NCBI RefSeq assembly: GCF_041080655.1
Contig: NZ_CP163525.1
Coordinates: 744,001-808,000, forward strand
Length of the DNA stretch: 64,000 nt
Reading direction: 5' to 3'
Origin: Streptomyces sp. CG4
GTDB taxonomy: Bacteria > Actinomycetota > Actinomycetes > Streptomycetales > Streptomycetaceae
Below are positions 26,854 through 34,965 of the stretch, one piece after another. The notes under the pieces were generated by a model. That model worked only from the letters and a program-made list of their open reading frames with translations, searched no databases and was not told the DNA's origin. The translations under genes and the position numbers were made by a program. The number at the start of each line of letters is the position of its first letter. Position 1 is the first letter of the stretch.

Positions 26854-27320
26854 GCCCGTCGCCCGTCAACACCGCACTCCTCGAAGACCTCACCCGTACC
26901 GCTGAAACCGAAGGCATCGAAAAGACCGTCGTCGGTGCCGTCATCGCGAACCCGGACGGCAAGGTGTTGCTCCTGCATCGCGCCGCCGATGACTACCTCG
27001 GCGGCCTGTGGGAGCTGCCCTCCGGCGGCGTCGACGACGGAGAGGACCTCATCGAGGCCCTGCGGCGGGAAGTCGCCGAGGAAACCGGGCTGACGGTCAC
27101 CGACGTCGGTGACTACCTGGGCCACTTCGACTACCGCTCCGGCAGCGGACGCAAAAGCCGCCAGCTCAACTTCGCCGTCACCGTCGCCACAACCGATCAG
27201 ACGGTAAAACCCACCGAGGCCGAGCACGACGCGCACCTGTGGGCGGACCACTCCGAGCAGAACCGGGTATCCAGCGCAGTCCAGTCCGTCCTCGACACCT
27301 GGCGCAATCGGGCGGCCTGA
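26850..27320 (+). CDS. NUDIX hydrolase
   Basis: This 156-residue protein carries a perfect Nudix box (GGVDDGEDLIEALRREVAEETGL quoted as GGVDDGEDLIEAL then RREVAEETGL, residues about 58-80), which coordinates metal and cleaves nucleoside-diphosphate-linked substrates. The GTG start overlaps the aminotransferase stop (GTGA), so the three genes are translationally coupled. In this setting it might cleave an NDP-sugar or clean up a by-product; that is inference from the operon. Confidence 0.9.
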   Translation: MSPSPVNTALLEDLTRTAETEGIEKTVVGAVIANPDGKVLLLHRAADDYLGGLWELPSGGVDDGEDLIEALRREVAEETGLTVTDVGDYLGHFDYRSGSGRKSRQLNFAVTVATTDQTVKPTEAEHDAHLWADHSEQNRVSSAVQSVLDTWRNRAA

Positions 27321-27342
27321 CCAGCTCCCCAGCCCGCGGCGA

Positions 27343-27380
27343 GCCCCGGCCACCACCTCCGCACAAGGGGTGGCCGGGGC
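27343..27380 (+). terminator. Strong hairpin after the NUDIX gene
   Basis: GCCCCGGCCACC at 27343-27354 pairs with GGTGGCCGGGGC at 27369-27380 around a 14-base loop, 22 bases after the stop codon. This is a GC-rich stem typical of Streptomyces terminators lacking a T-run. Confidence 0.65.
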
Positions 27381-27601
27381 CCCACTGCCGCCCGTGCGGC
27401 GTCACAAGCCGCTGACCTGCGGATTGCTGCCCGAACGGCCCACTTTTGCCGTATTCCGGTTGACCTCCATGTTGGGCACGGCAGCGATCGGCAGCGGGGC
27501 GACGATCAGCCCGTCGTCGGCGGTCTGGTCCACCTACTCCTTGGGCAGCAAGGGCGGGGGGCACCAGGCCACCCTCCGGTCGTACGGCGCCTTGTCCGAG
27601 A

Positions 27602-27748
27602 AAGCCGGCGGTGCCGTCGGTGGCGCGCTGGGGCAAGCCGGGCTTCGGCCGGCAACAGGTGTATCGCCGGGAGGCCGGCAAGCGGGTTCCGGTCGACTGG
27701 CTGCCGTACATCGAGCAGGAGTTGGGCATCGATCTTTCCGGTAGGTGA
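27602..27748 (+). pseudogene. Fragment with regulator-like C-terminus
   Basis: An open plus frame reads VARWGKPGFGRQQVYRREAG, then KRVPVDWLPYIEQELGIDLS, and stops at 27748. It looks like the first part of an XRE-type regulator whose second part starts at 27771 in a different frame. No start codon with a ribosome site is present, so it is treated as a remnant. Confidence 0.4.
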
Positions 27749-27770
27749 AGAGATCCCAGCCAGCGATACC

Positions 27771-28336
27771 GTGGCCTCGGCCATTTTGCTCGGGAGGTTG
27801 GACGTGGAGCGACGGCAGTTCCTGACCGCGACCGCTGCCGTTGGCCTGGCGGCCCTGGACCTCACCGACGCCCAGGCCGTCACCCGCCGCGTGAAACGTC
27901 CCGGCCGCATCCACGTCGGCATGGGCGAGGTGGACGCCGTCCACTCGATGACGACCGCGCTCGGCGATGCCGCATCCGAACTCGGCGGAGGCCACGCCCG
28001 CCACCTGGCCGTGCGCTACCTCATCGACGACGTCAAGCCCTGGCTGGACGGCGCCTGCACCGAGAAGGACGGCCGCGAACTGTTCGCGGCCACGTCCCAA
28101 CTCCTCCAGCTCATCGGGGGGATGGCGCGGGATGCCGGGGCGCAGAGCCTGACCCAGCGTTACCACGTCCACTCGTTCAAGCTCGCCGCGGAGGCCGGTG
28201 AGAACGAACTCGCTGCGACCGCGCTGCGCGGACTGGCGGACCAGGCCATCGACCTGAGCCACATCCCGACCGCCATCCGACCCAACGAGGCGTGCGAGCA
28301 GCGCGGCCGCAAGCTCGCCAATCCCAAGGCGCTGGC
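27771..28336 (+). pseudogene. Sensor half of an XRE-type regulator, truncated
   Basis: From GTG 27771 the frame reads LDVERRQFLTATAAVGLAAL and DAVHSMTTALGDAASELGGG, followed by helical repeats (RYHVHSFKLAAEAGENELAA). These match the C-terminal halves of Streptomyces XRE regulators. Homology stops near KLANPKALA at 28336, where a tyrosine-recombinase tail begins in another frame. The gene is therefore a deletion junction: DNA between the regulator and the integrase was lost. Confidence 0.6.
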
Positions 28337-28629
28337 GAGGAGACCGGCCGGGCCCGCCTGTCCTACCGCCGGGCAGAGGAGATCTTCGAGGAGTCCACGC
28401 GGCTGCTGGCCAACCCACTCGCCCGCGAGCAGGACATCGAGACGCTGGAAGGCTTCACTCTGCACCGGCTCCGACACTCCGCGCTGACGCACGATGCCGA
28501 GCAGGGCACCCCCCCCGATGCTCCCGTCACGCCTCCGTACGGTCCCTGGAACGCTACGCTCGCCCCAGAGTCGACGCCGTCGCCCAGCACGTCGCCCCAC
28601 GCGACCCGGCAGCCCGACGACGGGGCTGA
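28337..28629 (+). pseudogene. 3' remnant of a tyrosine recombinase (integrase)
   Basis: The frame at 28337 reads GRARLSYRRAEEIFEESTRL and TLHRLRHSALTHDAEQGT, the box with the first catalytic residues (HRLRH). After an indel in the C-run at 28508-28515 the next frame continues RHASVRSLERYARPRVDAVA, with the second Arg-His and the catalytic Tyr, and stops at 28627-28629. This is the C-terminus of an actinobacterial integrase, now dead. It marks an old boundary of an integrated element. Confidence 0.7.
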
Positions 28630-28753
28630 GTCGCAGCACTCACGGCGTGCTCCCCGGACGACACCGCATTCCGAGCAGCATTGTCCCAGGTCAGCGATAT
28701 CCGTTGTTTTCGTGGCCGGTTACTACGGCGGCCCCTACCGGGGCGACGTCGCA

Positions 28754-28981
28754 CTACGCCGCTGTTCCCGGCCCTGCCTCCCTCGGATCCCCAAGCGGCC
28801 GGGTCCGCCCATCATCCTCGTCCGCCCGGCGTCCCGGCTCCGTCTCGTCCAGCTCCCAGTAGTGCCGGCAGTCATCGCACCGGTACACCGCGATCCCCGC
28901 GTCGATCGTTAGCACGGCCGCACACGGGCATCCGCTGCCGTCACCGCGCCCCGCACACTCCTGCTCCCAGGTATCCCCCAC
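28754..28981 (-). CDS. Small zinc-ribbon-like protein
   Basis: This 75-residue frame from GTG 28981 carries Cys pairs CPC and CDDC (VYRCDDCRHYWELDE) plus an earlier Cys, a likely zinc site. It ends in an acidic and Arg-rich tail. There is no clear ribosome site, so start and reality are uncertain. A frameshifted small gene lies divergent to it. Confidence 0.4.
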   Translation of the reverse strand: MGDTWEQECAGRGDGSGCPCAAVLTIDAGIAVYRCDDCRHYWELDETEPGRRADEDDGRTRPLGDPREAGPGTAA

Positions 28982-29220
28982 GATTTGACCGTGCGGCGTA
29001 CAGGCCGTGTTCGTGGAGAGGGCATGCAGGGCGCACAGGCGCTCCCGTCCGGCAACGCACCCCAGCACCCGCCAGCACCCGCCAGCAGCCCCAACAGCTT
29101 CCAACGACGAGGAGAACGCGGCCGCAGATCTGCTCCGCCACCAGGCCGTTTGGTGCGAATCCGATTCGGCGTCACACTGCCGCCCAGAAGGCTCCGCAGC
29201 CGACATCGTATGGAGAGCTG

Positions 29221-29587
29221 ATGAGCCACGACACCCCGCAGCCCAACGGCACCCCCAGCCTTCCCGGGTTCATCGAGGAACGCACCGAGGGCGTAGCTGG
29301 CCCGCGCGCCATGCTGCTCCGCGTCTGGTGCCGCTGGTGCGTCCGCTGGCACACCCACGGCTACACCGGCACGAAGGTCGGTGACACCACCGACCGGGCC
29401 CCGCACTGCTACACGCCCCGACAGCGAGTACGAGACCGGCTACGACATCCGGGTCAGCGGCACTCCGTTCGCGGAGGTCCGCAAGACGATGCGAAGCGCT
29501 ACGGCCGCGCAAGCAAGGGCGATCCGGGAGGGCCGGATCACCGAGGCCGTGCAGAAGCTCCGCGACCAGCCCGGACCCGTCGAGTAG
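29221..29587 (+). pseudogene. Small uncharacterised gene with a one-base frameshift
   Basis: ATG 29221 opens MSHDTPQPNGTPSLPGFIEE and WCRWCVRWHTHGYTGTK. Near 29414-29418 (ACGCCCCGAC) the frame changes, and the protein-like continuation DSEYETGYDIRVSGTPFAEV runs to a stop at 29587. Deleting one C from the CCCC run gives a single frame of about 120 residues. A WCRWC motif suggests metal binding. Function unknown. Confidence 0.5.
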
Positions 29588-29622
29588 ACATCCGCCCCGG
29601 GCCAGTCGCAGTCCCCGCAATC

Positions 29623-30318
29623 TCAGCTCAGCGAAGTTGAGCGACGCGGAGGCGGAACGGCCCGTAGCAGCTCCCACAGCGGGCGCGAGCCGGCCGCCCA
29701 CACGCCCAGCGTCTGACGGTCGACCACGTGCAGCCGCTGCTGCTTGGCGAACGTGACCGCCGGCGCGGTCACCCGCCCGTTCGTCACGATCACCGCGACG
29801 TCCGCCCCGTGCACCTGCCGGGCCGTCCCGTTAAGCACCTGCAGGTCCGGGGTGCCCACCGCCGCGCCCCGGGCCCCGTTGCGGCGGTGCTTGCACTGGA
29901 TCACCCAGCGCCGCCCGTACGGATCGGTCGCCTTCACATCCGCGCCCAGGTCCCCGCCGCCACCGACCCGCTGAGCGTCCCGGCAGCCGTCCCTGCGCAT
30001 CAGATCCCGTATCGCGTCCTCGAACCGGGAATGGTGCAGCGCGTCCAGCTGCGGCAGCCCGTAGCGCAGCCCCTGCGCCCGTACCGCCTCCCAATGGGCC
30101 CGCTGCCGAAGGCTGTACAGCCAGCCCCCACCGGCCAGCACGGCGAGTACCACGACCAGGACGAGCACCCACCAGTGGACCAGCAGCCAGTGGACCACCG
30201 CCGCCACCACCGCGATCACCACGGCCGCCGCCAGAAGATAACCGATCAGCTCGGAGTCCCTCTGACGCCGGCGACCGGGCCGCCTCGTGCGCCGCCGCGC
30301 CGGCGGCCGCCTGCTCAC
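29623..30318 (-). CDS. Membrane-anchored Mrr-type restriction endonuclease domain protein
   Basis: This 231-residue protein starts at GTG 30318 behind AAGGGG. A basic N-terminus (residues 1-20) precedes two hydrophobic helices (about 26-44 and 49-69). The cytoplasmic part is an Mrr-type PD-(D/E)XK nuclease: FEDAIRDLMRRDG, then GGGGDLGADVKATD (acidic residues near 123-127) and VIQCKHR with the Q141-x-K143 motif. Mrr domains cut DNA, often methylated DNA. Tethering at the membrane next to conjugation genes suggests it meets incoming or outgoing DNA. Its start overlaps the stop of the upstream small gene. Confidence 0.82.
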   Translation of the reverse strand: MSRRPPARRRTRRPGRRRQRDSELIGYLLAAAVVIAVVAAVVHWLLVHWWVLVLVVVLAVLAGGGWLYSLRQRAHWEAVRAQGLRYGLPQLDALHHSRFEDAIRDLMRRDGCRDAQRVGGGGDLGADVKATDPYGRRWVIQCKHRRNGARGAAVGTPDLQVLNGTARQVHGADVAVIVTNGRVTAPAVTFAKQQRLHVVDRQTLGVWAAGSRPLWELLRAVPPPRRSTSLS

Positions 30319-30614
30319 CGGGCCCCTTGCTGAGACGCGAACCGGATCGGGTACGACACCGTCGGCGTCGGCTGCGGCCCCCGCTTCCACGTCGGGGTCG
30401 CGTCGAACCGGATCGGGTAGTGGACCGTCGACCGCAGGCCCGGCACCGCCTTGCCTCCCGCCCCGTCCGCAGATGCGTGACCGTTGCCGAACCCGACCAC
30501 GGCTAACGCGAACAGAGCGAAGATCGTCATTTCCCGTCTCGCGCCCGGAGCCCACCTCGAATGCCCGCGAACCGGCGTCCCGTCAGAGCGCACGTACGGC
30601 CGTACCCAAGGCAT
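30315..30614 (-). CDS. Small secreted or membrane-anchored protein paired with the Mrr-type nuclease
   Basis: This 99-residue protein starts at ATG 30614. A basic N-terminal segment is followed by one hydrophobic helix (MTIFALFALAVVGFGNG, residues about 29-45). The exported part has two copies of a short motif, HYPIRFDATP and SYPIRFASQ. Its TGA overlaps the GTG of the nuclease gene (GTGA), implying coupled translation and joint function. I do not recognise the family. Confidence 0.6.
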   Translation of the reverse strand: MPWVRPYVRSDGTPVRGHSRWAPGARREMTIFALFALAVVGFGNGHASADGAGGKAVPGLRSTVHYPIRFDATPTWKRGPQPTPTVSYPIRFASQQGAR

Positions 30615-30761
30615 GAGAGCCTCCCCCCTCGTAGCACCATCACTGCAACCAGCCATGCTGTCAGGAGGCACTGACAACCGGTCAGGAGATCACCACAAGA
30701 CGCGATCAAAGGAGTCGCGAACAGGCCAGGGTACGGCGCAGACATGCCGTCGAATCCTTCG

Positions 30762-31172
30762 GTGCGTGACGCTGTCGGGGATCTTGAGGGTCAAGACTTC
30801 CCTGTGGTGCGCCATGGAGTTGGCCTTGGGATGCGCTGCCAGTCCAGGAAGGTCTGGAGCGCGGTGGGTGTTTGAGGCCGGCGTTCTGTCGTGGGCGTCG
30901 TGAGTTCTGCGTTGACGCGCTCGATGTTGACGGCGATGGCGGTGAGGACGTGCTGGACGTGGGACTTCTCCTGGCTCCGTAGCGGGCTTGTCGCATGCCG
31001 TGGCTGTTGACGTAGCCGTAACAGAGGCCTGATCCTGGACGCTGCGGAGTCCACGGACGCGCGGCGACAATCCGTTGACCAGGCGAAACAGCCCAACGCC
31101 GGGGAAGCGTGGTCCGGCCGCCACCTGGGCCCCTGAGCTCCCACTCTTCAAGATCCCCGACAGCGTCACGCA
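30762..31172. mobile_element. 411-bp MITE-like element with 26-bp perfect terminal repeats
   Basis: The ends 30762-30787 and 31147-31172 are perfect 26-bp inverted copies (outer GTGCGTGACGC, inner GGGGATCTTGA). The interior holds only the C-terminal quarter of a DDE transposase on the minus strand. The element is an internally deleted, non-autonomous derivative of a larger IS. No target duplication is evident. Confidence 0.75.
30803..31040 (-). pseudogene. Transposase C-terminal remnant inside the MITE-like element
   Basis: Minus-strand frames read CYGYVNSHGMRQARY and, after losing one base, EKSHVQHVLTAIAVNIERV and LQTFLDWQRIPRP up to a stop at about 30791-30803. This is the C-terminal end of IS1182-like DDE transposases (the RY-G-Q-K-x-HVQH pattern). 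The catalytic core is absent. Confidence 0.55.
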
Positions 31173-31210
31173 CTGAGCATGGGGACTCCCCCTTCTTCGG
31201 ATACCTGAAA

Positions 31211-32683
31211 TCACCCGGATTCCTGACCGGTCCAGGCGGGGCGGGCGAGTGGGGCCAGCAGGCCGTCGCCGGGCCAAAGATCCCGTTCGGTCACGAGGCT
31301 GGTCAGGAACACGTCGACCTCGGCCAGCACGGCGGCCCGCTCGGCGGGCCCGTAGACGATGAAGTCGTCGGCTGCGGCGTCATAGGCGCGTACGTGGTTG
31401 TACGGGCCGGTGCAGACGAGGGCGCGCGCGATCTCGGACAGGCCGAGGCTGAGGTCATCGCACTCTCCGGAGCGGACGAGGTGCAGCACGTCGGTGGTAA
31501 CGCGCTCCCAGTCGCCGACCTTCGGCCAGTCAGCGCCTCCGCCCAGTTCGTGGGTGAGGGTGGCCAGCGGAATGATCTCGCCCGGTTGACGCCCGCGGGT
31601 GAGGAGATCGTGGATGCGGGCGCCGTCGGGCTGGCGCACCTGCGGGTGCAGCAGGGAGGCGGCGGCCACCACGGTGGTGTTGATCTCGCGGGCGCCGGGG
31701 CCCGGGTAGTACGGCTCGTGCGCGAAGAGGAGGTAGACGTCCGTGGTGCGGTCGGCCTGGCTGGATTCTGGCTGGGGCATGGACATGGTTCCCTTCGGTA
31801 GTGAGGTGCCGGGCGTGGGGCGAGGTGTGGCCGGCTGGCTGCCCGGCGGGTACGGGCCGAACGGGCCCTCGTGGCCGCCGGGCTGGTTCGTTTCGCCGGA
31901 GCGGGCCTCGGTGCGGATGGGCTCCAGGGTCTGGGTGACTTGGTCGGCGAGCTGGAGCATCAGCCGTTCGCGATCGATGAGTTGGGCTGAGAGCGTGCGG
32001 GTGTCCTGGTTTTGGAGGAGGCCGGCGGCGTCCCACAGCAGGTATTGGCCGATCTCGGCCGAGCGGCGCAGTTCGTAGCGGTCGTTGTCGGCGGCGGTCT
32101 GGACGAGGTAGGTGTGCAGGGTGGCCAGGCGCTGCAGGTACTGGCAGGCAGCGGCGTGTTCGACCATGCGGACGTGTTCGCCGGCCCGTTCGTCGAGCCG
32201 GTCGGGCAGGTGCTCGGCAAGGAGGGGTGCGAGCAGCATCGCCGGCAGCACGGTGTCGGCGGGGATGCCGCGGTTCAGGGCGAACAGGGCTGCGAAGAGG
32301 CTGATGATCCCCACGGCGGCCGCGGAGAACCGTACGGACACGGGGCTCGTGCGGGTCAGGGCGATGCGGATGGCGGGGCGCCTGGTCAGCCAGCGCATGG
32401 CCAGCCGCTGTGTCCTCGTCGCGCCCGGGGTGAGCACCCCGATCTGCTTCGGGTGTTCGGGCAGAGTGCCGTCACCGGGTACGGTACAGGCCAGCCAGCC
32501 CCATCCGGTGCGCTCGTACACGAGCGCGGGCTCGCAGGTGCCGGGGCATGCGGTGTCGTGGCAGACGTGGCCGGTCCGCAGCGCCCGCGCCTGTTCCGCC
32601 TCCCACCGTCGGGGATCGCGGGCGAAGGGACGCTGAGGCTGCTGGGGCGTCATCCGGGGTGGTGTGTGGGTCGTGTCCGTCAT
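31211..32683 (-). CDS. Uncharacterised two-helix membrane protein of the conjugation island
   Basis: This 490-residue protein starts at ATG 32683, overlapping the stop of the winged-helix gene by ATGA. The N-terminal 100 residues have a possible zinc site (CHDTACPGTC, residues 41-50). Two hydrophobic helices lie at about 119-137 and 143-158, followed by a long helical cytoplasmic segment (AEIGQYLLWDAAGLLQNQD). A Pro-rich linker (about 285-320) leads to a C-terminal domain with DVYLLFAHEPYYPGPGAR. I do not recognise it. Coupling to a DNA-binding protein and its position beside transfer genes suggest a role in plasmid or ICE maintenance. Confidence 0.7.
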   Translation of the reverse strand: MTDTTHTPPRMTPQQPQRPFARDPRRWEAEQARALRTGHVCHDTACPGTCEPALVYERTGWGWLACTVPGDGTLPEHPKQIGVLTPGATRTQRLAMRWLTRRPAIRIALTRTSPVSVRFSAAAVGIISLFAALFALNRGIPADTVLPAMLLAPLLAEHLPDRLDERAGEHVRMVEHAAACQYLQRLATLHTYLVQTAADNDRYELRRSAEIGQYLLWDAAGLLQNQDTRTLSAQLIDRERLMLQLADQVTQTLEPIRTEARSGETNQPGGHEGPFGPYPPGSQPATPRPTPGTSLPKGTMSMPQPESSQADRTTDVYLLFAHEPYYPGPGAREINTTVVAAASLLHPQVRQPDGARIHDLLTRGRQPGEIIPLATLTHELGGGADWPKVGDWERVTTDVLHLVRSGECDDLSLGLSEIARALVCTGPYNHVRAYDAAADDFIVYGPAERAAVLAEVDVFLTSLVTERDLWPGDGLLAPLARPAWTGQESG

Positions 32684-34134
32684 TCGGTGCTCGCTTCCGG
32701 AGGATGGGTCAGGGCGGAGGTGCAGGTGGTGCAGCGGCCGTCGCCCTCGGGGTGAGCGCGGCGAGGGGTCGGTCCTGGGCAGGTGCGGCACAGGGGCCAG
32801 TCGAGGCAGGCCGGGCAGAGGTCCTCGCCGGGGGCCGTTCCGGGAACGCCGCAGCCGGCGCATTCGACGAGGGCCCGGTAGGTCAGGGCCTCGCTCACAG
32901 TGCGGGCGGCAGACGCGGTGGAGGACCGCTTGGTCTCCCGCCACGTGGGCAGCTCGTCCTCCGGGGGCGCGCCGCGGTGCTGGCTGGCGGCGGTGGCGGG
33001 TGGCGGGTAGGCCTGGGCAGCGCGGAGCCGGGCGGCGATGATCGCGCCGACGGAGGTGCGTACCGGCTTCGGCAGCGGCCGGGCGGCGATGACGTGCCGC
33101 AGCTGCTCGCGACTCCAGCCGACTTCCAGCATCACGGTCACGACACGGCCCTGGTCGGTCAGCGTCTGTCCGGTCAGGAGGAGCTCGGGGCGAGCCGCTC
33201 CGAGTTCGAGCAGCAGTTGGATCCCCGGGTGCATCTCGTCCGCTGGAGGTCCGGGCGGCGTGATCGTCGTGTCCGGCTGTCCCGTGCGTCCTGGTGTTCG
33301 CGCGGCTTCGCTGCGGCTGCACGGAGGGACGGCTCTGGTGTTCTGCTTGTTGGTCTTCTTACGGTTGGTGTTCTTAGTAGGCCGATGAACCAACGTAGGT
33401 TTATCCACTGGTGGAAAACCCGACTCTGGTTGCGACCTGGGGTTTTGCAGGCTGGGCAAGTCGGTGACGAAGTACGCGGCCGCGCCGAGGGTGCCGTCCG
33501 GGCCGCGCTCGCGTTCCCGCACGAGGAAGCCGTGCCCTTCCAGCTCCTTCAGCCCGCTCTTCACAGCTGCCTCGCCGTCGCGCCCGCGGCGGGTGATGTC
33601 GGTGACGGTCATCCGCCAGCCGTCCCGGTGCGTGCTGAGCAGCCCGAACAATCCTTTGGCTTTGAACGAGATCCGGGAGTCGCGGAACAAGGCGTTGGCG
33701 ACCTGCGTGAACTGATCAGCCGCCATCACGCCGCGGCGGATCCCCGCCCCGAAACCGCTGTCGGGCCCGGACTCGGCCGATACGCCCGCGAGGCCGGCTT
33801 CGATCAGGGCGACGTCCAGGGCAGCCGGGCGGTCCGTGATGCAGTAGACGATCTCCCCGAGAGTGCCGCCCGGTCGACGCAGGCGTTCCCGAATCAGGTA
33901 GCCGTGCGTCTCCAACTCCTTCAGCCCGCCGCGCACGGCTTCCCGTCCATCGGACCCCAGACGGATCAGGTCAGCGATCGTCACCTGCCAGCCGTCCCGG
34001 TGCGTGCTGATATATCCGAAGATCCCCTTCGCCTTGTACGACAACCCGGTGTCGCGAAACAGCCCGTTGGCGATCTGGGTGAACTGATCGGCCGCCATCA
34101 CGCCGCGGCGGATCCCCGCCCCGAAACCGCTCAT
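32680..34134 (-). CDS. DNA-binding protein with tandemly duplicated winged-helix domain and zinc ribbon
   Basis: This 484-residue protein starts at ATG 34134. Its first 125 residues and residues 126-235 are two copies of one winged-helix module: both begin GFGAGIRRGVMAADQFTQ and contain S(Y/F)KAKG(I/L)FG with STHRDGW. After a Pro-rich linker comes another helical region (about 290-400) and a C-terminal Cys cluster (CAGCGVPG, CPACLDWPLCRTC, CTTC) that should bind zinc. Such modules occur in plasmid replication and partition proteins of actinobacteria. It is divergent from the transfer operon across the repeat-rich region and is the best candidate to bind it. Confidence 0.78.
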   Translation of the reverse strand: MSGFGAGIRRGVMAADQFTQIANGLFRDTGLSYKAKGIFGYISTHRDGWQVTIADLIRLGSDGREAVRGGLKELETHGYLIRERLRRPGGTLGEIVYCITDRPAALDVALIEAGLAGVSAESGPDSGFGAGIRRGVMAADQFTQVANALFRDSRISFKAKGLFGLLSTHRDGWRMTVTDITRRGRDGEAAVKSGLKELEGHGFLVRERERGPDGTLGAAAYFVTDLPSLQNPRSQPESGFPPVDKPTLVHRPTKNTNRKKTNKQNTRAVPPCSRSEAARTPGRTGQPDTTITPPGPPADEMHPGIQLLLELGAARPELLLTGQTLTDQGRVVTVMLEVGWSREQLRHVIAARPLPKPVRTSVGAIIAARLRAAQAYPPPATAASQHRGAPPEDELPTWRETKRSSTASAARTVSEALTYRALVECAGCGVPGTAPGEDLCPACLDWPLCRTCPGPTPRRAHPEGDGRCTTCTSALTHPPEASTE

Positions 34135-34159
34135 CGGGCCCGCCCCCGCACGGACCTCA

Positions 34160-34277
34160 CGTGGTAGCCGGGGCAGCACACCGCACCCACCGGAGTGGGA
34201 TGTCCGGTAGGCCTGCAGGCGGGCGCATGTGTGTGTTCCATGACGTCAGCTCACCCGCCGACCCCGACCAGCCTGAC
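34160..34277 (+). repeat. Block R1, copy 1
   Basis: It contains GTAGCCGGGGCAGC, GTGGGATGTCCGGT, GTGTGTGTTCCATGACGTCA and CTCACCCGCCGACCCCG. It matches 34706-34827 with about three quarters identity by eye. Confidence 0.6.
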
Positions 34278-34314
34278 GACCACCAGCCCCGACCATCGGT
34301 CACGATCCGGCAAC

Positions 34315-34360
34315 ACGCGCAATGGGCTGCAGTGGTCGGGCTCATGGACGGGCCGACCAC
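34315..34360 (+). repeat. Block R2, copy 1, with GTGGTCGG/CCGACCAC inverted repeat
   Basis: The direct repeat CGCAATGGGCTGCAGTGGTC matches CGCAATGGGCCGCCGTGGTC at 34923-34942. Within it GTGGTCGG (34332-34339) faces CCGACCAC (34353-34360). Confidence 0.65.
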
Positions 34361-34631
34361 GCTCCCGTCCCGCGGTGCGGCCCGTACGCAGGCCATGCGC
34401 AATCAGGCGAGGGGCGTGTGCAATGGGGCACGGGGAGGGAGCCGTTGCGCACGCCGGTCCGTGCCATCTGATATCCCGCTGCGCAGGTCGAGGTTCGCAC
34501 TGCGCAGCCGTGGTTGGCCCAGTCGCCCGGGGGAACGAACCCGGCATCAGTGTCCCGGCGCGGGAGCTCGTGGCCAAGCAGACGGCCTGCCGCCAGCCCA
34601 CGGCCGGGGCTTTGGCCGGGCCGACCATGAT

Positions 34632-34690
34632 CCCGACCAGGGACTTCGTGTCCTTACCGTGACCGTGGTCGGGGTCCATCGGGGCGGGGA
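34632..34690 (+). repeat. Block R3, copy 1
   Basis: CCCGACCAGGGACTTCGTGT followed by CGTGACCGTGGTCGGGG. It matches 35337-35394. Confidence 0.65.
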
Positions 34691-34705
34691 CACTCCGGGA
34701 CCCGC

Positions 34706-34827
34706 ACGGCAGCCAGGGCAGCGCCCCGCGCCCAACGGGGTGGGATGCCCGGTGGCCTGGATACGGGCGCGTGCGTGTGTTCCATGCCGTCATCTCACCC
34801 GCCGACCCCGCGACCCAGCCGGACGTG
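34706..34827 (+). repeat. Block R1, copy 2
   Basis: Diverged direct copy of 34160-34277, with GCAGCCAGGGCAGC, GTGGGATGCCCGGT and GTGTGTTCCATGCCGTCA in the same order. Confidence 0.6.
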
Positions 34828-34919
34828 TCCCGCGACGTGCAACCCCGTCGGTGTTGCAGGTGACAGGACGCCATCGGACCAGCCTGACGGCTCCGCCCCA
34901 ACCGTCGGTCACGACAGCA

Positions 34920-34965
34920 ATGCGCAATGGGCCGCCGTGGTCGGGCTCTTGGTCGGGCCGACCAT
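34920..34965 (+). repeat. Block R2, copy 2, with palindrome GGTCGGGCCGACC
   Basis: Direct copy of 34315-34360. The 13-bp palindrome GGTCGGGCCGACC lies at 34951-34963. Confidence 0.65.
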
